Shown: positions 23,226-31,823 of the stretch, in pieces | Numbering within the stretch: position 1 is the stretch's first letter | How the letters are laid out: every line of letters begins with the position of its first letter | Assembly: GCF_003206135.1 (NCBI RefSeq) | Contig: NZ_PZJT01000003.1 | Span: 1-40,369, forward strand | Source of the DNA: Salinicola salarius | Lineage (GTDB): Bacteria; Pseudomonadota; Gammaproteobacteria; Pseudomonadales; Halomonadaceae | Direction of reading: 5' to 3' | DNA: 40,369 nucleotides | Position numbers and translations under genes: made by a program | The notes under the pieces: model-generated | The model's database searches: none | What the model was told of the DNA's origin: nothing | Seen by the model: the letters and a program-made list of their open reading frames with translations, nothing else

Positions 23226-24307
23226 TGGCCGTCTACGTCGTGACCGGCAAACTCGGCGCCGGCAAAACCCTGGTCGCCGTGGGCAAGATCAAGGACAAGC
23301 TCAACCGGGGCTGCCCGGTGGCGACCAATCTGGATCTCCGGCTGGACAAGCTCATCGGGGAGAAGCCGAAGAACACCCGCGTCTATCGCATTCCCGACAA
23401 GCCCCAACTGGCCGACCTGGAAGCGATCGGTCGCGGCAATGACACCTACGACGAGTCCAAAAACGGTCTCCTGGTGCTGGACGAGTGCGGTACCTGGTTC
23501 AACTCCCGCTCCTGGGCCGACAAGTCACGCCAGGCCGTCATCGACTGGTTTCTCCACGCCCGAAAGCTCGGCTGGGACATCATCTTTCTTATCCAGGATC
23601 TCTCGATCATGGATAAGCAGGCCCGCGTCGCCCTGGCCGAGCACGTCGTCTACTGTCGCCGCCTGGATCGCCTCTCGATCCCCTTCATCGGCTCGCTCTG
23701 GTCGATGTTCGCCGGCGGCAAGCTACCCATGCCGAAAGTTCACCTCGGCATCGTCAAGTACGGCGACAGCCCCACCAGTCTCGTCGTCGAGCGCTGGACC
23801 TATACCGGCCGCTCTCTCTACCCCGCGTACGACACCAAGCAGGCGTTCTCCGACGCCTACCCGCACCAGACCTATTCCATGCTCCCGCCGTGGCTCACTC
23901 ACGGCGTTTTCCGCGTGCCACGCGACGCAAGGTTCTATATGCGCCTGACCCGTATCTACTGGAAACGCTTCAACCGCCCCTTGATGGCGGCCGCCGCTTT
24001 CGTCCTGGGCATCGTTCTCACCACGTCCGTCCTGATCGTCGATGAAGTCAGCGCACGAAACGGCACCCCGGACCCCGAGGCCACGCCCGACACCCCCGCG
24101 CCCACGGTCGACCTCACGGCCTACCAACGGGCGCGCATCACCGGGTATGCCCAGCTGGGCGACCTCACCACCTATCGACTCCTGGACGGCGACAACCGGC
24201 CCACCACCAGTAACGATCTCGAGCGCCAAGGGCTCACCGTCGTTCCCCTGGGTGCCTGTCACCTCCGCCTCGAATCTGGAGCCCAACATGCCGACATCGG
24301 TTGCTAG
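23225..24307 (+). CDS. zot: phage assembly ATPase pI/Zot family
   Basis: A 360-residue protein. The P-loop GKLGAGKT is at residues 8-15 and Walker B is LLVLDECG near 81-88. A single membrane segment lies at about 252-275 (LMAAAAFVLGIVLTTSVLIV) and a periplasmic tail follows. It drives extrusion of the virion by exchanging pV for coat proteins at the inner membrane. The name Zot comes from the Vibrio CTX phage homologue; toxin activity is not implied here. The end overlaps the secretin gene by 20 bp. Confidence 0.93.
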   Translation: MAVYVVTGKLGAGKTLVAVGKIKDKLNRGCPVATNLDLRLDKLIGEKPKNTRVYRIPDKPQLADLEAIGRGNDTYDESKNGLLVLDECGTWFNSRSWADKSRQAVIDWFLHARKLGWDIIFLIQDLSIMDKQARVALAEHVVYCRRLDRLSIPFIGSLWSMFAGGKLPMPKVHLGIVKYGDSPTSLVVERWTYTGRSLYPAYDTKQAFSDAYPHQTYSMLPPWLTHGVFRVPRDARFYMRLTRIYWKRFNRPLMAAAAFVLGIVLTTSVLIVDEVSARNGTPDPEATPDTPAPTVDLTAYQRARITGYAQLGDLTTYRLLDGDNRPTTSNDLERQGLTVVPLGACHLRLESGAQHADIGC

Positions 24308-25559
24308 TCACACCCTGGCCGCGCTTGCGCTTGCCGCCGCGTTCTCCGTCCCTGCCGCTCACGCCATGCCCATCGATATGCAGGACGCGGACGTTCGCGA
24401 TTTCGTTCACTGGTACTCGCAGGAAACCCAGTCCCCCATCGCCATCGATCCCAGCGTAAACGGCACGCTCACCGTCTATGCCCCGGACGTCACCCCGGAA
24501 CAGCTCCCCGAGTTCTTCCAGGGCGTGATGCAGTCCCACGGCTATCAGCTGGTTCCCGGCAACCCGCCGACGCTGGTATCCGCACGCCCGACCGATGACT
24601 TCATGGGCCGGATCGGGATGCTCGAACCCCAGCAGCCGACCGTCTCCCGCGTGCTGCCGATTACGCATCTTCGCGCCGACGATCTCGCGCCCCTGGTCGA
24701 TGCCTTCCTGTCCCGGACTACCACCGGCAGCCTGAACACCGCCAATGCCCAGGTCCTCCATTCGACCAACGCGCTCCTGGTCAACGCCCCTGCCGATCGG
24801 GTCGACGACCTGGAACGGCTGTTGCCCCAAATCGACGTCACCCGCGCCCAGGTACTGATCCAGGCAATCATCTTCGAAACCACCGATGGCGATACCTTCG
24901 ATCTCGGCGTCTCGTTCGGTCGGGCCAGGAACGGCAGCAACCCCGCCGGCGGCTTCAACACCTCCAGCCTCGGCACCTCGCTTTCCACGCCTGGCGCCTC
25001 GTTCGGGATCTTCGACGGCGATACCCTCGCGCTGGCCGTGAATGCGATCCGCCGCGACTCCAACGCCCGCGTGCTCTCCACGCCGCAGATCCTCACCCTG
25101 TCCGGTCAGCGCGGCACCATCAGCGTCGGCCAGAACGTCCCGTTCATCACCGGACGAATCACCGGCGAAGCGGCCAACATCGAAAACCCGTTCCAGACCA
25201 TCGAGCGCAAGGATATCGGCATCACCCTGAACGTCTTCCCGGTGGTCACCCCCTCGGGCCTCGTAGTCATGGACGTCAACACCGCCGCCGACAGCCTCAC
25301 GGACTCGCTGCTGGCCTCGGACATCATCACCAACCAGCGCAGCATCGCCACCACGGTGCAGATCCAGTCCGGCCAGTCGGTCCTCCTGGGCGGCCTCGTC
25401 TCCGAGGAAAACCGCCGCCAGGACAACTCGGTCCCGGTGCTCTCCGATATCCCCGTCATCGGCGCGCTGTTCCGCTCCACTTCGACCAGCAACCAGACCA
25501 GCAACCTTTACGTGCTGCTCCAGGCCACCGTGCTACCGGCTCAGGAAACCGCCTCATGA
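24288..25559 (+). CDS. phage-encoded secretin (pIV/type II-III secretin family)
   Basis: A 423-residue outer-membrane channel protein. It has a signal peptide (1-26, ...AAHA), an N0-like domain (IDMQDADVRDFVHWYSQETQ...), an N1-like repeat (LPITHLRADDLAPLVDAFLS...NALLVNAPADRVDDLERLL) and the secretin core (about 195-415). The core contains VLSTPQILTLSGQRGTISVGQNVPF, the second conserved segment TTVQIQSGQSVLLGGLVSEE and VPVLSDIPVIGALFR. It forms the exit pore for the virion. Pf1-type phages use a host secretin, so this phage is more Ff-like in this respect. The end overlaps the TraX-like gene (ATGA). Confidence 0.94.
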   Translation: MPTSVASHTLAALALAAAFSVPAAHAMPIDMQDADVRDFVHWYSQETQSPIAIDPSVNGTLTVYAPDVTPEQLPEFFQGVMQSHGYQLVPGNPPTLVSARPTDDFMGRIGMLEPQQPTVSRVLPITHLRADDLAPLVDAFLSRTTTGSLNTANAQVLHSTNALLVNAPADRVDDLERLLPQIDVTRAQVLIQAIIFETTDGDTFDLGVSFGRARNGSNPAGGFNTSSLGTSLSTPGASFGIFDGDTLALAVNAIRRDSNARVLSTPQILTLSGQRGTISVGQNVPFITGRITGEAANIENPFQTIERKDIGITLNVFPVVTPSGLVVMDVNTAADSLTDSLLASDIITNQRSIATTVQIQSGQSVLLGGLVSEENRRQDNSVPVLSDIPVIGALFRSTSTSNQTSNLYVLLQATVLPAQETAS

Positions 25560-26299
25560 CCTCGGCTATCGATAGTTTTTCCCGCGACGATCGCGGCGGA
25601 TCTCATAGGCAAGCGCTATCCAACGCCTGGGTACCGCTCGCTCAATGGCTCGCGATCCTGACCATGACGGTCGAACACGTCTCCAAGTTCCTGTGGCCGG
25701 CTGCCGCGTTCACGCCCTGGGCCATCACCCTCGGTCGCGTCGCGTTCCCGCTGTTCGCCGGCATGGTCGCCTGGCACCTCGTCCACAACACGCGACGTCC
25801 CACGCGCTACGGCCTCCGTCTGCTCGGTGTCGGCGCGCTGGCCCAACTGCCCTATCTCCTGGTCGTCGCGCCCAAGCTGAACGTCTGCTTCACCCTGGGT
25901 CTCGGCCTGCTCGCCGTCGTCGCCCTGCAACGACTCCAGGAACGCTACCTTCAGGCCGCCGTCGGCATCGTCCTGGTCATCCTGGCCGTCTCGATCAGCC
26001 CTTACGTCGAATACGGCCTGTTCGGCCTGCTCCTGGTCCCGGCGTTCGCCCTGGCGTTCCGTTACCCACACCGCACCGCCGCCGCGATCCCGGTATTGCT
26101 CCTGGCCGCCGTCATCAACGGTCCGCCGCTACACATGCTCATCAGCACCGTCACGGCCATGACGCTCGTTCTCCTGGCCAGCGGATCGCTCCGCCTCGAC
26201 GTCCCGGTCCCGGCCATACCGCGTCCGCTCCGGCTCTCCTGGTATCCGCTCCATCTGGCCGTCATTGCGGCTCTGTCCTTTCTACTCGTTTCCGCCTGA
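25556..26299 (+). CDS. TraX-family membrane acetyltransferase
   Basis: A 247-residue polytopic membrane protein with about eight hydrophobic segments. AQWLAILTMTVEHVSKFLWP, followed by GRVAFPLFAGMVAWHLVHNTRRPTRYGLRLL and AQLPYLLV, is the signature of the TraX family. F-plasmid TraX N-acetylates the pilin. The gene starts in an ATGA overlap with the secretin gene and is followed by a 12-bp gap, so it belongs to the late operon. A TraX gene in an inovirus core is unusual. It could acetylate the phage coat protein or the host pilin that serves as receptor, the latter giving superinfection immunity; both are inferences. The His in VEH is the likely catalytic residue of the family but has not been checked here. 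Confidence 0.87.
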   Translation: MTSAIDSFSRDDRGGSHRQALSNAWVPLAQWLAILTMTVEHVSKFLWPAAAFTPWAITLGRVAFPLFAGMVAWHLVHNTRRPTRYGLRLLGVGALAQLPYLLVVAPKLNVCFTLGLGLLAVVALQRLQERYLQAAVGIVLVILAVSISPYVEYGLFGLLLVPAFALAFRYPHRTAAAIPVLLLAAVINGPPLHMLISTVTAMTLVLLASGSLRLDVPVPAIPRPLRLSWYPLHLAVIAALSFLLVSA

Positions 26300-26311
26300 C
26301 AGGAGGCCGCC

Positions 26312-26665
26312 ATGTACCTTCTTCAAAAACCCCGTTTTGAAGCACTGTTCTCTGAGATGTCCAAGCGCCATCCGGTCTACCTGGGCGCGTTCCGATTCCC
26401 GGTTGCCGACTCCGATCGCTGGATACTCGCCATGACTGTCCAGACAAATTACTGGTTCCTCGGTGCTCAACGGGGCGGCCTTCGTCAATTCCGCAACCTT
26501 GAGACGTTGCAGGCCTACACCGTCACCACCCTGGGCGCTGATGCCTTCTCGGTACACCACAGCTACCCGAATCAATTTCCCGATTTTGATAACCAGATCG
26601 GTTTACGCGCCCATCCGCAGCACAACCGGCACGAATCAGCAGGCAGGGCGAGACCCTCCCTGTAG
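26312..26665 (+). CDS. small conserved-looking protein, plasmid/phage replication-associated
   Basis: A 117-residue protein with a strong AGGAGG ribosome binding site. The part FRNLETLQAYTVTTLGADAFSVHH recalls a short domain in small plasmid proteins that sit beside replication genes, often described as partition or replication related; the resemblance is by memory. The C-terminus is polar and probably disordered. It lies between the TraX-like gene and rep. No function can be assigned. Confidence 0.6.
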   Translation: MYLLQKPRFEALFSEMSKRHPVYLGAFRFPVADSDRWILAMTVQTNYWFLGAQRGGLRQFRNLETLQAYTVTTLGADAFSVHHSYPNQFPDFDNQIGLRAHPQHNRHESAGRARPSL

Positions 26666-26735
26666 CACGTCTCGCAGAATGACAACGAACCAATCCATAG
26701 AGCATCACAGCGTATCGTTTTGGAGTTTTATAAAA

Positions 26736-28031
26736 ATGAACACCTGGGAACGCGGAACACTCGAATCGCTGGCACGCGGTGAGATGGACCCGAGGGGCAA
26801 TCTGTTTTTCAGTCCCAAGGGGCAACAGAACCACGCCTGCATCAAGATCCTGAACGCCGGCGTCGACACCGTGCGCCAGCTCTACGCGGGCAAGCCCTGC
26901 CTCGCCCTGTTCGACCGTATCATCGAGATCTACCAGCAAGGCCGCGGGGCCACCATCGACCTGTTCGGCTCCACCTGGGTCGTCGGTGCCGGCACCTCGA
27001 CCAGCGGCTTCCGCTACCGCCTGCAGAACAATGACCTGGGCGTGATCGTTCTGTTCTACGCCCGACACACCAAGGTCGAGAACATCGGCACCCATCTCAA
27101 GATCGAACTGTCGCCCCACTTCATCCAGGAGCGCAGCACCAGCGACGTGCAGACCTACCTCGACACCATCGCCAAGGAACTGCTCTCCTACGTCGAGCCG
27201 ATGGGCTGCGCCGTTCACCTCGCTCTGGACGTCCAGGGCTGGGAGCCCCCGAGCGACTTCATGGACCGCTTCGTCACCCGCTCCAAGCGCATCGTTCGCA
27301 AGAACGCCATCAGCGATTTCGAGATCACCAGCGGCGAAGTCGCCACCCAATACGCCTACGGCCAAAGCTACCTGTTCGGCTCCGCCGGGGCGCTCCAGTG
27401 CGCCATCTACAACAAGACCCGCGAAGCCCACGCCCGCGACAAGATCCACTTCTGGGAAAGCATCTGGGAACGGGCGTCCAGCGACGATCCCACCGTCTCC
27501 GACTACGACCCCGAACGTGACGTGTGGCGCGTCGAGATGCGATTCCATCAATCCGTGCTGCGGGAGTTCGCCCAAGGCATCCCCTGCAACGTCGACACCG
27601 GCGAATGCCTCGACATGGAACACGGCTTCCAGCGCTTCATCGACGTCGTGCCCCACCTCACCGGCCTCTGGCGCACCGCGCTCAAGACCTATCGGCTCGA
27701 CCACTCTCGCGGCCTGATCGACAGCGCCTGGCAACTGCTCCAGGAAGACGCCCGGTTCTACGATCACGAACCCCACTTCCTCTACAAGCGAGCCCGCAAG
27801 GCTCCCGGCCTCGGCAACGAAAAGAACGTCGCCCTGGTCGTGGGTAACCTTATCTCGCTCTACGCGCGCCAGGGCTTCACCACACACCAGGCCATGCACT
27901 ACCTCACCCAGTGCGGCGCCTGGGACGACATCGCCAATTACTACCGACGACGAGGCATAGACGCAGCTCAGCTACGGCTGCTCATCTCGCAACGGCTCGT
28001 CGAGCGGCGCTTACTGGGGAAGGCAGCATAG
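26736..28031 (+). CDS. replication initiation protein (Rep, gene II type)
   Basis: A 431-residue protein of the replication initiation factor type found in Pf-like and other inoviruses. It would nick the double-stranded form to start rolling-circle replication. Recognisable elements are the N-terminal GNLFFSPKGQQNHACIKIL segment, FGSTWVVGAGTSTSGFRYRLQNN, THLKIELSPHFI and the motif DVWRVEMRFHQSVLREF. Its place between the assembly genes and the integrase matches the Rep gene of Pf1/Pf4. ATG 26736 is taken because the recognisable protein starts there and an upstream open frame has no matching sequence. Stop and integrase start share one base. The tyrosine that becomes linked to DNA was not identified. 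Confidence 0.82.
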   Translation: MNTWERGTLESLARGEMDPRGNLFFSPKGQQNHACIKILNAGVDTVRQLYAGKPCLALFDRIIEIYQQGRGATIDLFGSTWVVGAGTSTSGFRYRLQNNDLGVIVLFYARHTKVENIGTHLKIELSPHFIQERSTSDVQTYLDTIAKELLSYVEPMGCAVHLALDVQGWEPPSDFMDRFVTRSKRIVRKNAISDFEITSGEVATQYAYGQSYLFGSAGALQCAIYNKTREAHARDKIHFWESIWERASSDDPTVSDYDPERDVWRVEMRFHQSVLREFAQGIPCNVDTGECLDMEHGFQRFIDVVPHLTGLWRTALKTYRLDHSRGLIDSAWQLLQEDARFYDHEPHFLYKRARKAPGLGNEKNVALVVGNLISLYARQGFTTHQAMHYLTQCGAWDDIANYYRRRGIDAAQLRLLISQRLVERRLLGKAA

Positions 28032-29080
28032 TGGCAATCAAGAAAACCGAGTCAGGTTGGAAAGTGGACGTTCGCCCGAATGGTCGGGACGGAAAGCGCG
28101 TACGCCGCACCTTCAAGACCCAGGCCGAAGCCAGGCGCTTCGAAAACAAGATCCTCGCCCAGGTCGCCGATGGCCAGCAATACGCACCACTCAAGCGCGA
28201 CCGCCGTCGACTAATGGAGTTCGCCACGCTCTGGTATGACGTCCAGGGTGTAGGGCTCAAGGATGGCCGTGGCAGATACCGCAAGATGCAGCAACTAGCC
28301 GGACTCATGGGCAATCCTGTCCTATCGACGTTGACCCCGATGGATATGGTGCGCTTTCGCCAGCAACGTCTCGATGCCGGCATCTCGCCCAACACGACCA
28401 ATCACGATCTCGCGCACCTTCGTGCCATGGTCAACGTCGCGATCCGCATGGGCGAATACCGGGGGGAAAACCCTTTCGCAGCGGTCAAGGCGATCCGGTT
28501 ACCCGAGACTGAACTCTCCTACCTCGACCAGGAAGGCATCGACGTTCTATTCAGCCAGTTGCGTCAATCCCGGAACGCCCACGTGATGCTGGTCGCCCGC
28601 CTATGTCTTAACACTGGCTGCAGATGGAGCGAGGCACAGACGCTGCGAAGTGAGAACGTCCAGCATGGCCGTGTGACTTACGTAGGAACTAAGAACGGGC
28701 GCAACCGCACCGTACCTTTACCCGCCGATCTCTTCGACGAGCTCAAAGCGCACGGCCCACGTATTGGCCGTCTGTTTCCCCAGGACGCCTATCAAGCGTT
28801 CAGCCTAGCCTTGAACCGAAGTGGGATTGAGCTGCCTAAGGGCCAACGCACCCATGTTCTACGGCATACTTTCGCCAGCCACTTCATCATGAACGGGGGC
28901 GACCTGCTGACGTTGCAGAAGATCCTTGGACACCGGACGATCCAAATGACCATGCGCTATGCCCACCTCTCACCTGATCATCTCGCGGACAGCATCAAAT
29001 ACGGCCCGAAATTCGAGTGTGGTCAAAGTGGGGACACGGTACGGAAATGGAACCCTGGGACGGGCCGAAAATTGACGTAA
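28031..29080 (+). CDS. int: tyrosine recombinase integrase
   Basis: A 349-residue integrase starting with GTG (GGAAGG about 8 bases upstream). It has an N-terminal arm-binding segment (1-55), a core-binding SAM-like domain (60-150) and the catalytic domain (165-320). All active-site residues are present: R198 (TGCRWSEA), K221 (TKNGRNRTV), H275 and R278 (HVLRHTF), H301 (LGHRTI) and Y310 (MRYAHL). It ends 12 bp before attR in the tRNA gene, the normal location for a tRNA-targeting integrase. It would integrate and, with the Xis-like protein, excise the element. Confidence 0.95.
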   Translation: MAIKKTESGWKVDVRPNGRDGKRVRRTFKTQAEARRFENKILAQVADGQQYAPLKRDRRRLMEFATLWYDVQGVGLKDGRGRYRKMQQLAGLMGNPVLSTLTPMDMVRFRQQRLDAGISPNTTNHDLAHLRAMVNVAIRMGEYRGENPFAAVKAIRLPETELSYLDQEGIDVLFSQLRQSRNAHVMLVARLCLNTGCRWSEAQTLRSENVQHGRVTYVGTKNGRNRTVPLPADLFDELKAHGPRIGRLFPQDAYQAFSLALNRSGIELPKGQRTHVLRHTFASHFIMNGGDLLTLQKILGHRTIQMTMRYAHLSPDHLADSIKYGPKFECGQSGDTVRKWNPGTGRKLT

Positions 29081-29092
29081 GCTATTGATTTA

Positions 29093-29170
<78 letters not shown>

Positions 29171-29253
29171 TGAAACGCGGGAGCCGTATGATAACCAAAG
29201 CGGCCGGCACAGGCCAGCCGCTGTTGAAGGTTTGCACGTCCAGGGAGGACACA

Positions 29254-29862
29254 ATGTCATCGAAAACGATCATCCGCCGTATCATGGGTGTCGGTCTGGC
29301 TGCCGGTTTGACGGCGTTCCACGGTGTGGCGCTGGCGGCCTGGCAGCTCGATCCCGAACAGTCCCAGGTCACGGCAACGGTGACCGAAATCACCAGCGGC
29401 GGCGAGTCGATTCCCCATGAGCACTCGCTGCGCCGCATGGAAGGCCAGATCAGCGCGGACGGCACGCTGCAACTGCCGATCCGCCTCAACCAGACCGACG
29501 TGCTCGATAGCCTTGGCGAGCTGCCGCCGTGGATGTCCTCGCTCACCAGCACCACGCTGGTCACGGTCGTCACTCGCCTGCCGCCGGAACGCATCAACTC
29601 GCTGGCGGTCGGTCAGTCGACGGTCGAGATACTCACGCTGAGCACGGAATCCAACGGCGAGCAGCGCCAGGAGAAGCTGCCGGTGCGCTTCACCCGGGAG
29701 GCGGCCGATGTGGTGCGCGCGCGCAATGCCGAGCCGGTCTCGCTCGATGGCAAGGAACTGATGAAGAACCAGACCGTGCGTTCGATCCTGTCGCTGATCG
29801 GGTATCAGCAGATCGGCGACGAGGTGCCGGTCGAACTGGATGCCGTGCTGGTCGACCGTTGA
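29254..29862 (+). CDS. YceI-like periplasmic protein
   Basis: A 202-residue secreted protein. The signal peptide (about 1-29, ending GVALA-A) precedes WQLDPEQSQVTATVTE, the start typical of YceI-family lipocalin-like proteins (WxLDPxxSxVxF). The C-terminal part is beta-rich. YceI proteins bind isoprenoid-like lipids and are induced by stress or high pH in E. coli; the family is diverse. The start ATG 29254 is preceded by GGGAGG. A phosphopantetheinyl transferase gene starts 3 bp after the stop. Confidence 0.75.
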   Translation: MSSKTIIRRIMGVGLAAGLTAFHGVALAAWQLDPEQSQVTATVTEITSGGESIPHEHSLRRMEGQISADGTLQLPIRLNQTDVLDSLGELPPWMSSLTSTTLVTVVTRLPPERINSLAVGQSTVEILTLSTESNGEQRQEKLPVRFTREAADVVRARNAEPVSLDGKELMKNQTVRSILSLIGYQQIGDEVPVELDAVLVDR

Positions 29863-29865
29863 GCG

Positions 29866-30612
29866 ATGCCTGACACCGTCACCCCGTTCGAGACGCTACC
29901 CGCCGGCTGCCACTCGCCACGGAGCGAGTGGCCTTGGCGGCTCGCGCTGCCGGAGGCCCGGTTCAGCGCGCTGTGCTTCGACCCCCAAACGCTTTGCGAC
30001 GCGAATCTGGGCGCCTGGGAGCTCGCCTTGCCGGATCGCCTGACGACAGCGGCAGCCAAGCGTCGGGCGGAGTTCCTGGGTGGCCGCCTCACCGCTCGGC
30101 GCGCGCTTGCCGCGCTGACCGGGTCGCCCTCGACACCAGCGCAGGACGCCGAACAGCTGCCCGTCTGGCCAGCCGGCACCGTCGGCTCGATCACACATAG
30201 CCGAGGCCTGGCAGCGGCGGTGGTCGCCAATCGGGCAGCCTATCAGGGGGTCGGGCTGGACGCCGAGGTCGTGATGAGTGGCGAACGCGCCCGGCGGCTG
30301 GCGGGGCAGATTCTGGTGGCCTCGGAGCTGGCCTGGCTGGACCGGCTGCCCGCCGAGCGGCAGGGAGAGTTCCTTACCCTGGTGTTCTCGCTCAAGGAGA
30401 GCCTGTTCAAGGCGCTCTATCCGCTGGTGGGGCAGCGCTTCTACTTCCCCCATGCCCGCCTGATCGAATGGAACGCCGAGGCGGGCGCGGCGTCGATCGA
30501 ACTGCTCAAGACGCTATCGCCGCAGTGGCCAGCCGGTGCGCGTCTATCCGGGCAGATCGCGAAAATCGATGATTATTTGTTGACGTTGATCGCCATATCT
30601 CCACAATCATGA
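29866..30612 (+). CDS. 4'-phosphopantetheinyl transferase, EntD family
   Basis: A 248-residue enzyme that would attach phosphopantetheine to carrier-protein serines. Motifs of the EntD type are all present: GSITHSRG (motif 1), GVGLDAEVV (Mg-binding Asp/Glu) and FSLKESLFKALYPLVG (motif 3, W/F-xxKESxxK). It lies 3 bp after the YceI-like gene and upstream of a siderophore locus. However, that locus uses an NRPS-independent synthetase that needs no carrier protein. The client may be a distant NRPS/PKS or fatty acid ACP. Confidence 0.92.
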   Translation: MPDTVTPFETLPAGCHSPRSEWPWRLALPEARFSALCFDPQTLCDANLGAWELALPDRLTTAAAKRRAEFLGGRLTARRALAALTGSPSTPAQDAEQLPVWPAGTVGSITHSRGLAAAVVANRAAYQGVGLDAEVVMSGERARRLAGQILVASELAWLDRLPAERQGEFLTLVFSLKESLFKALYPLVGQRFYFPHARLIEWNAEAGAASIELLKTLSPQWPAGARLSGQIAKIDDYLLTLIAISPQS

Positions 30613-30687
30613 GCATGCGAACTTCTCCGGGCCTCGTGCGGTCTCTGGAAGAGACGTTATCGGCCAACTCATGGATGCCCAGCCAAA

Positions 30688-31584
30688 ATGATCAAATGGA
30701 TTCTCATACTGCTGTTCGTGGCCAGTGTGCTGTATACGCACTATCGCGGCCGTGTACGCCACAAGCCGCTGCGTCAGCTGTCCGACCACTCCACGTTCAT
30801 GTCGCCGATCAATGCATTGATGACGCTCTTCGGCCGCGACAAGGATCAGCCCTATCACGATCTGGCGAATTATCCCGAGCTCGAACGACTGACGAGCAAC
30901 TGGGAGACGATTCGCGACGAAGCGATGGCGCTGCAGGACCATATCAAGGCCTCTTCACGCTATGACGATGCCGGCTTCAACTCCTTCTTCCGTCGCGGCT
31001 GGAAGCGCTTCTACCTGAAGTGGTACGGCGAAAGTCACGCCTCGGCCGAACAGCTCTGCCCGCAGACGACGCAGTTGCTGGCGGGCATCCCCAACGTGAA
31101 GGCAGCGATGTTCGCCGAGCTGCCGGCCGGCAGCCACCTGACGCTGCATCGCGATCCTTACGCCGGCTCGCTTCGCTACCATCTGGGCCTGATCACGCCC
31201 AACGACGACCGCTGTTACATCGACGTCGACGGCGAAAAGTACAGCTGGCGCGACGGTGAGGCGGTGATGTTCGACGAGACCTATCTGCATCGTGCCGAGA
31301 ACGGCTCGGAACAGAACCGCATCATTCTGTTCTGTGATATCGAGCGGCCGATGAAATACGGCTGGGCGCGCAGCCTCAACCACTTCTTCGGCCGCACGGT
31401 GATGGCTGCCGCCAGCTCGCCCAATGATGACAACGACCGTACCGGCGGCCTGAATCGCGCCTTCAAGTACATCTACGCCGTACGCCGGCAGGGCAAGGCG
31501 CTAAAGAAGCGCAACAAGACGCTCTACTACGCCATCAAGTGGGCGCTGTTTGCCATCGTGATCATCGCCATCATCGCCTGGTGA
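30688..31584 (+). CDS. lpxO: LpxO-like Fe(II)/2-oxoglutarate dioxygenase (aspartyl/asparaginyl beta-hydroxylase family)
   Basis: A 298-residue protein with an N-terminal membrane helix (2-17) and a C-terminal helix (about 280-298). The dioxygenase domain has H154 and D156 (LTLHRDP), H201 (YLHRAEN) and R211, matching the metal and 2-oxoglutarate ligands. LpxO adds a 2-hydroxyl to a secondary acyl chain of lipid A. Length and membrane ends fit LpxO better than soluble Asp hydroxylases used in peptide siderophores. It is followed by a hairpin. Confidence 0.87.
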   Translation: MIKWILILLFVASVLYTHYRGRVRHKPLRQLSDHSTFMSPINALMTLFGRDKDQPYHDLANYPELERLTSNWETIRDEAMALQDHIKASSRYDDAGFNSFFRRGWKRFYLKWYGESHASAEQLCPQTTQLLAGIPNVKAAMFAELPAGSHLTLHRDPYAGSLRYHLGLITPNDDRCYIDVDGEKYSWRDGEAVMFDETYLHRAENGSEQNRIILFCDIERPMKYGWARSLNHFFGRTVMAAASSPNDDNDRTGGLNRAFKYIYAVRRQGKALKKRNKTLYYAIKWALFAIVIIAIIAW

Positions 31585-31601
31585 AATCGTCCGAAGGAGT
31601 T

Positions 31602-31626
31602 GCGGGCCAGCGAATTGCTGGTCCGC
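31602..31626 (+). terminator. hairpin after lpxO
   Basis: GCGGGCCAGC (31602-31611) pairs with GCTGGTCCGC (31617-31626), one G-T pair, around GAATT. The following tract is pyrimidine-rich rather than pure T, so termination strength is uncertain. Confidence 0.65.
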
Positions 31627-31634
31627 GTTCTTCT

Positions 31635-31662
31635 TTCCCTCTTCCCTCTTCCCTCTTCCCTC
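31635..31662 (+). repeat. heptanucleotide tandem repeat (TTCCCTC x4)
   Basis: Four exact tandem copies of TTCCCTC plus a partial fifth. It lies in the intergenic region between the lpxO hairpin and the Fur box of the receptor gene. Such arrays can vary in copy number by slippage. Confidence 0.9.
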
Positions 31663-31713
31663 TTCGCCAGATCCTCGGCTCCCATCCGCCGCGTTTTATA
31701 GCGCCTGAATCGG

Positions 31714-31736
31714 GTTATTGTAAATAATTGTCATTT
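31714..31736. promoter_or_regulatory. Fur box upstream of the siderophore receptor
   Basis: The minus-strand string AAATGACAATTATTTACAAT matches the Fur consensus (GATAATGATAATCATTATC family) at about 13 of 16 core positions. It lies 88-110 bases before the receptor start. Iron-loaded Fur would repress the receptor and probably the genes downstream. Confidence 0.7.
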
Positions 31737-31823
31737 CGGTTCAGAAACGAGCCTCCCCTGCGTCTTCTCATGAGCCATATCCGTGGATAAGAACGATTTT
31801 CATTCAAGGGGAGCTTGTCGTTC

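Noticed and set aside
23225..24307. Zonula occludens toxin function for the Zot-family protein
   Set aside because: The family role in all inoviruses is phage assembly. The toxin activity is specific to a cleaved C-terminal part of Vibrio CTX phage Zot and is not supported here.
26523..27899. 458-codon minus-strand open frame opposite rep
   Set aside because: It is a shadow of the rep gene on the other strand, with no recognisable domain and no ribosome binding site in context.
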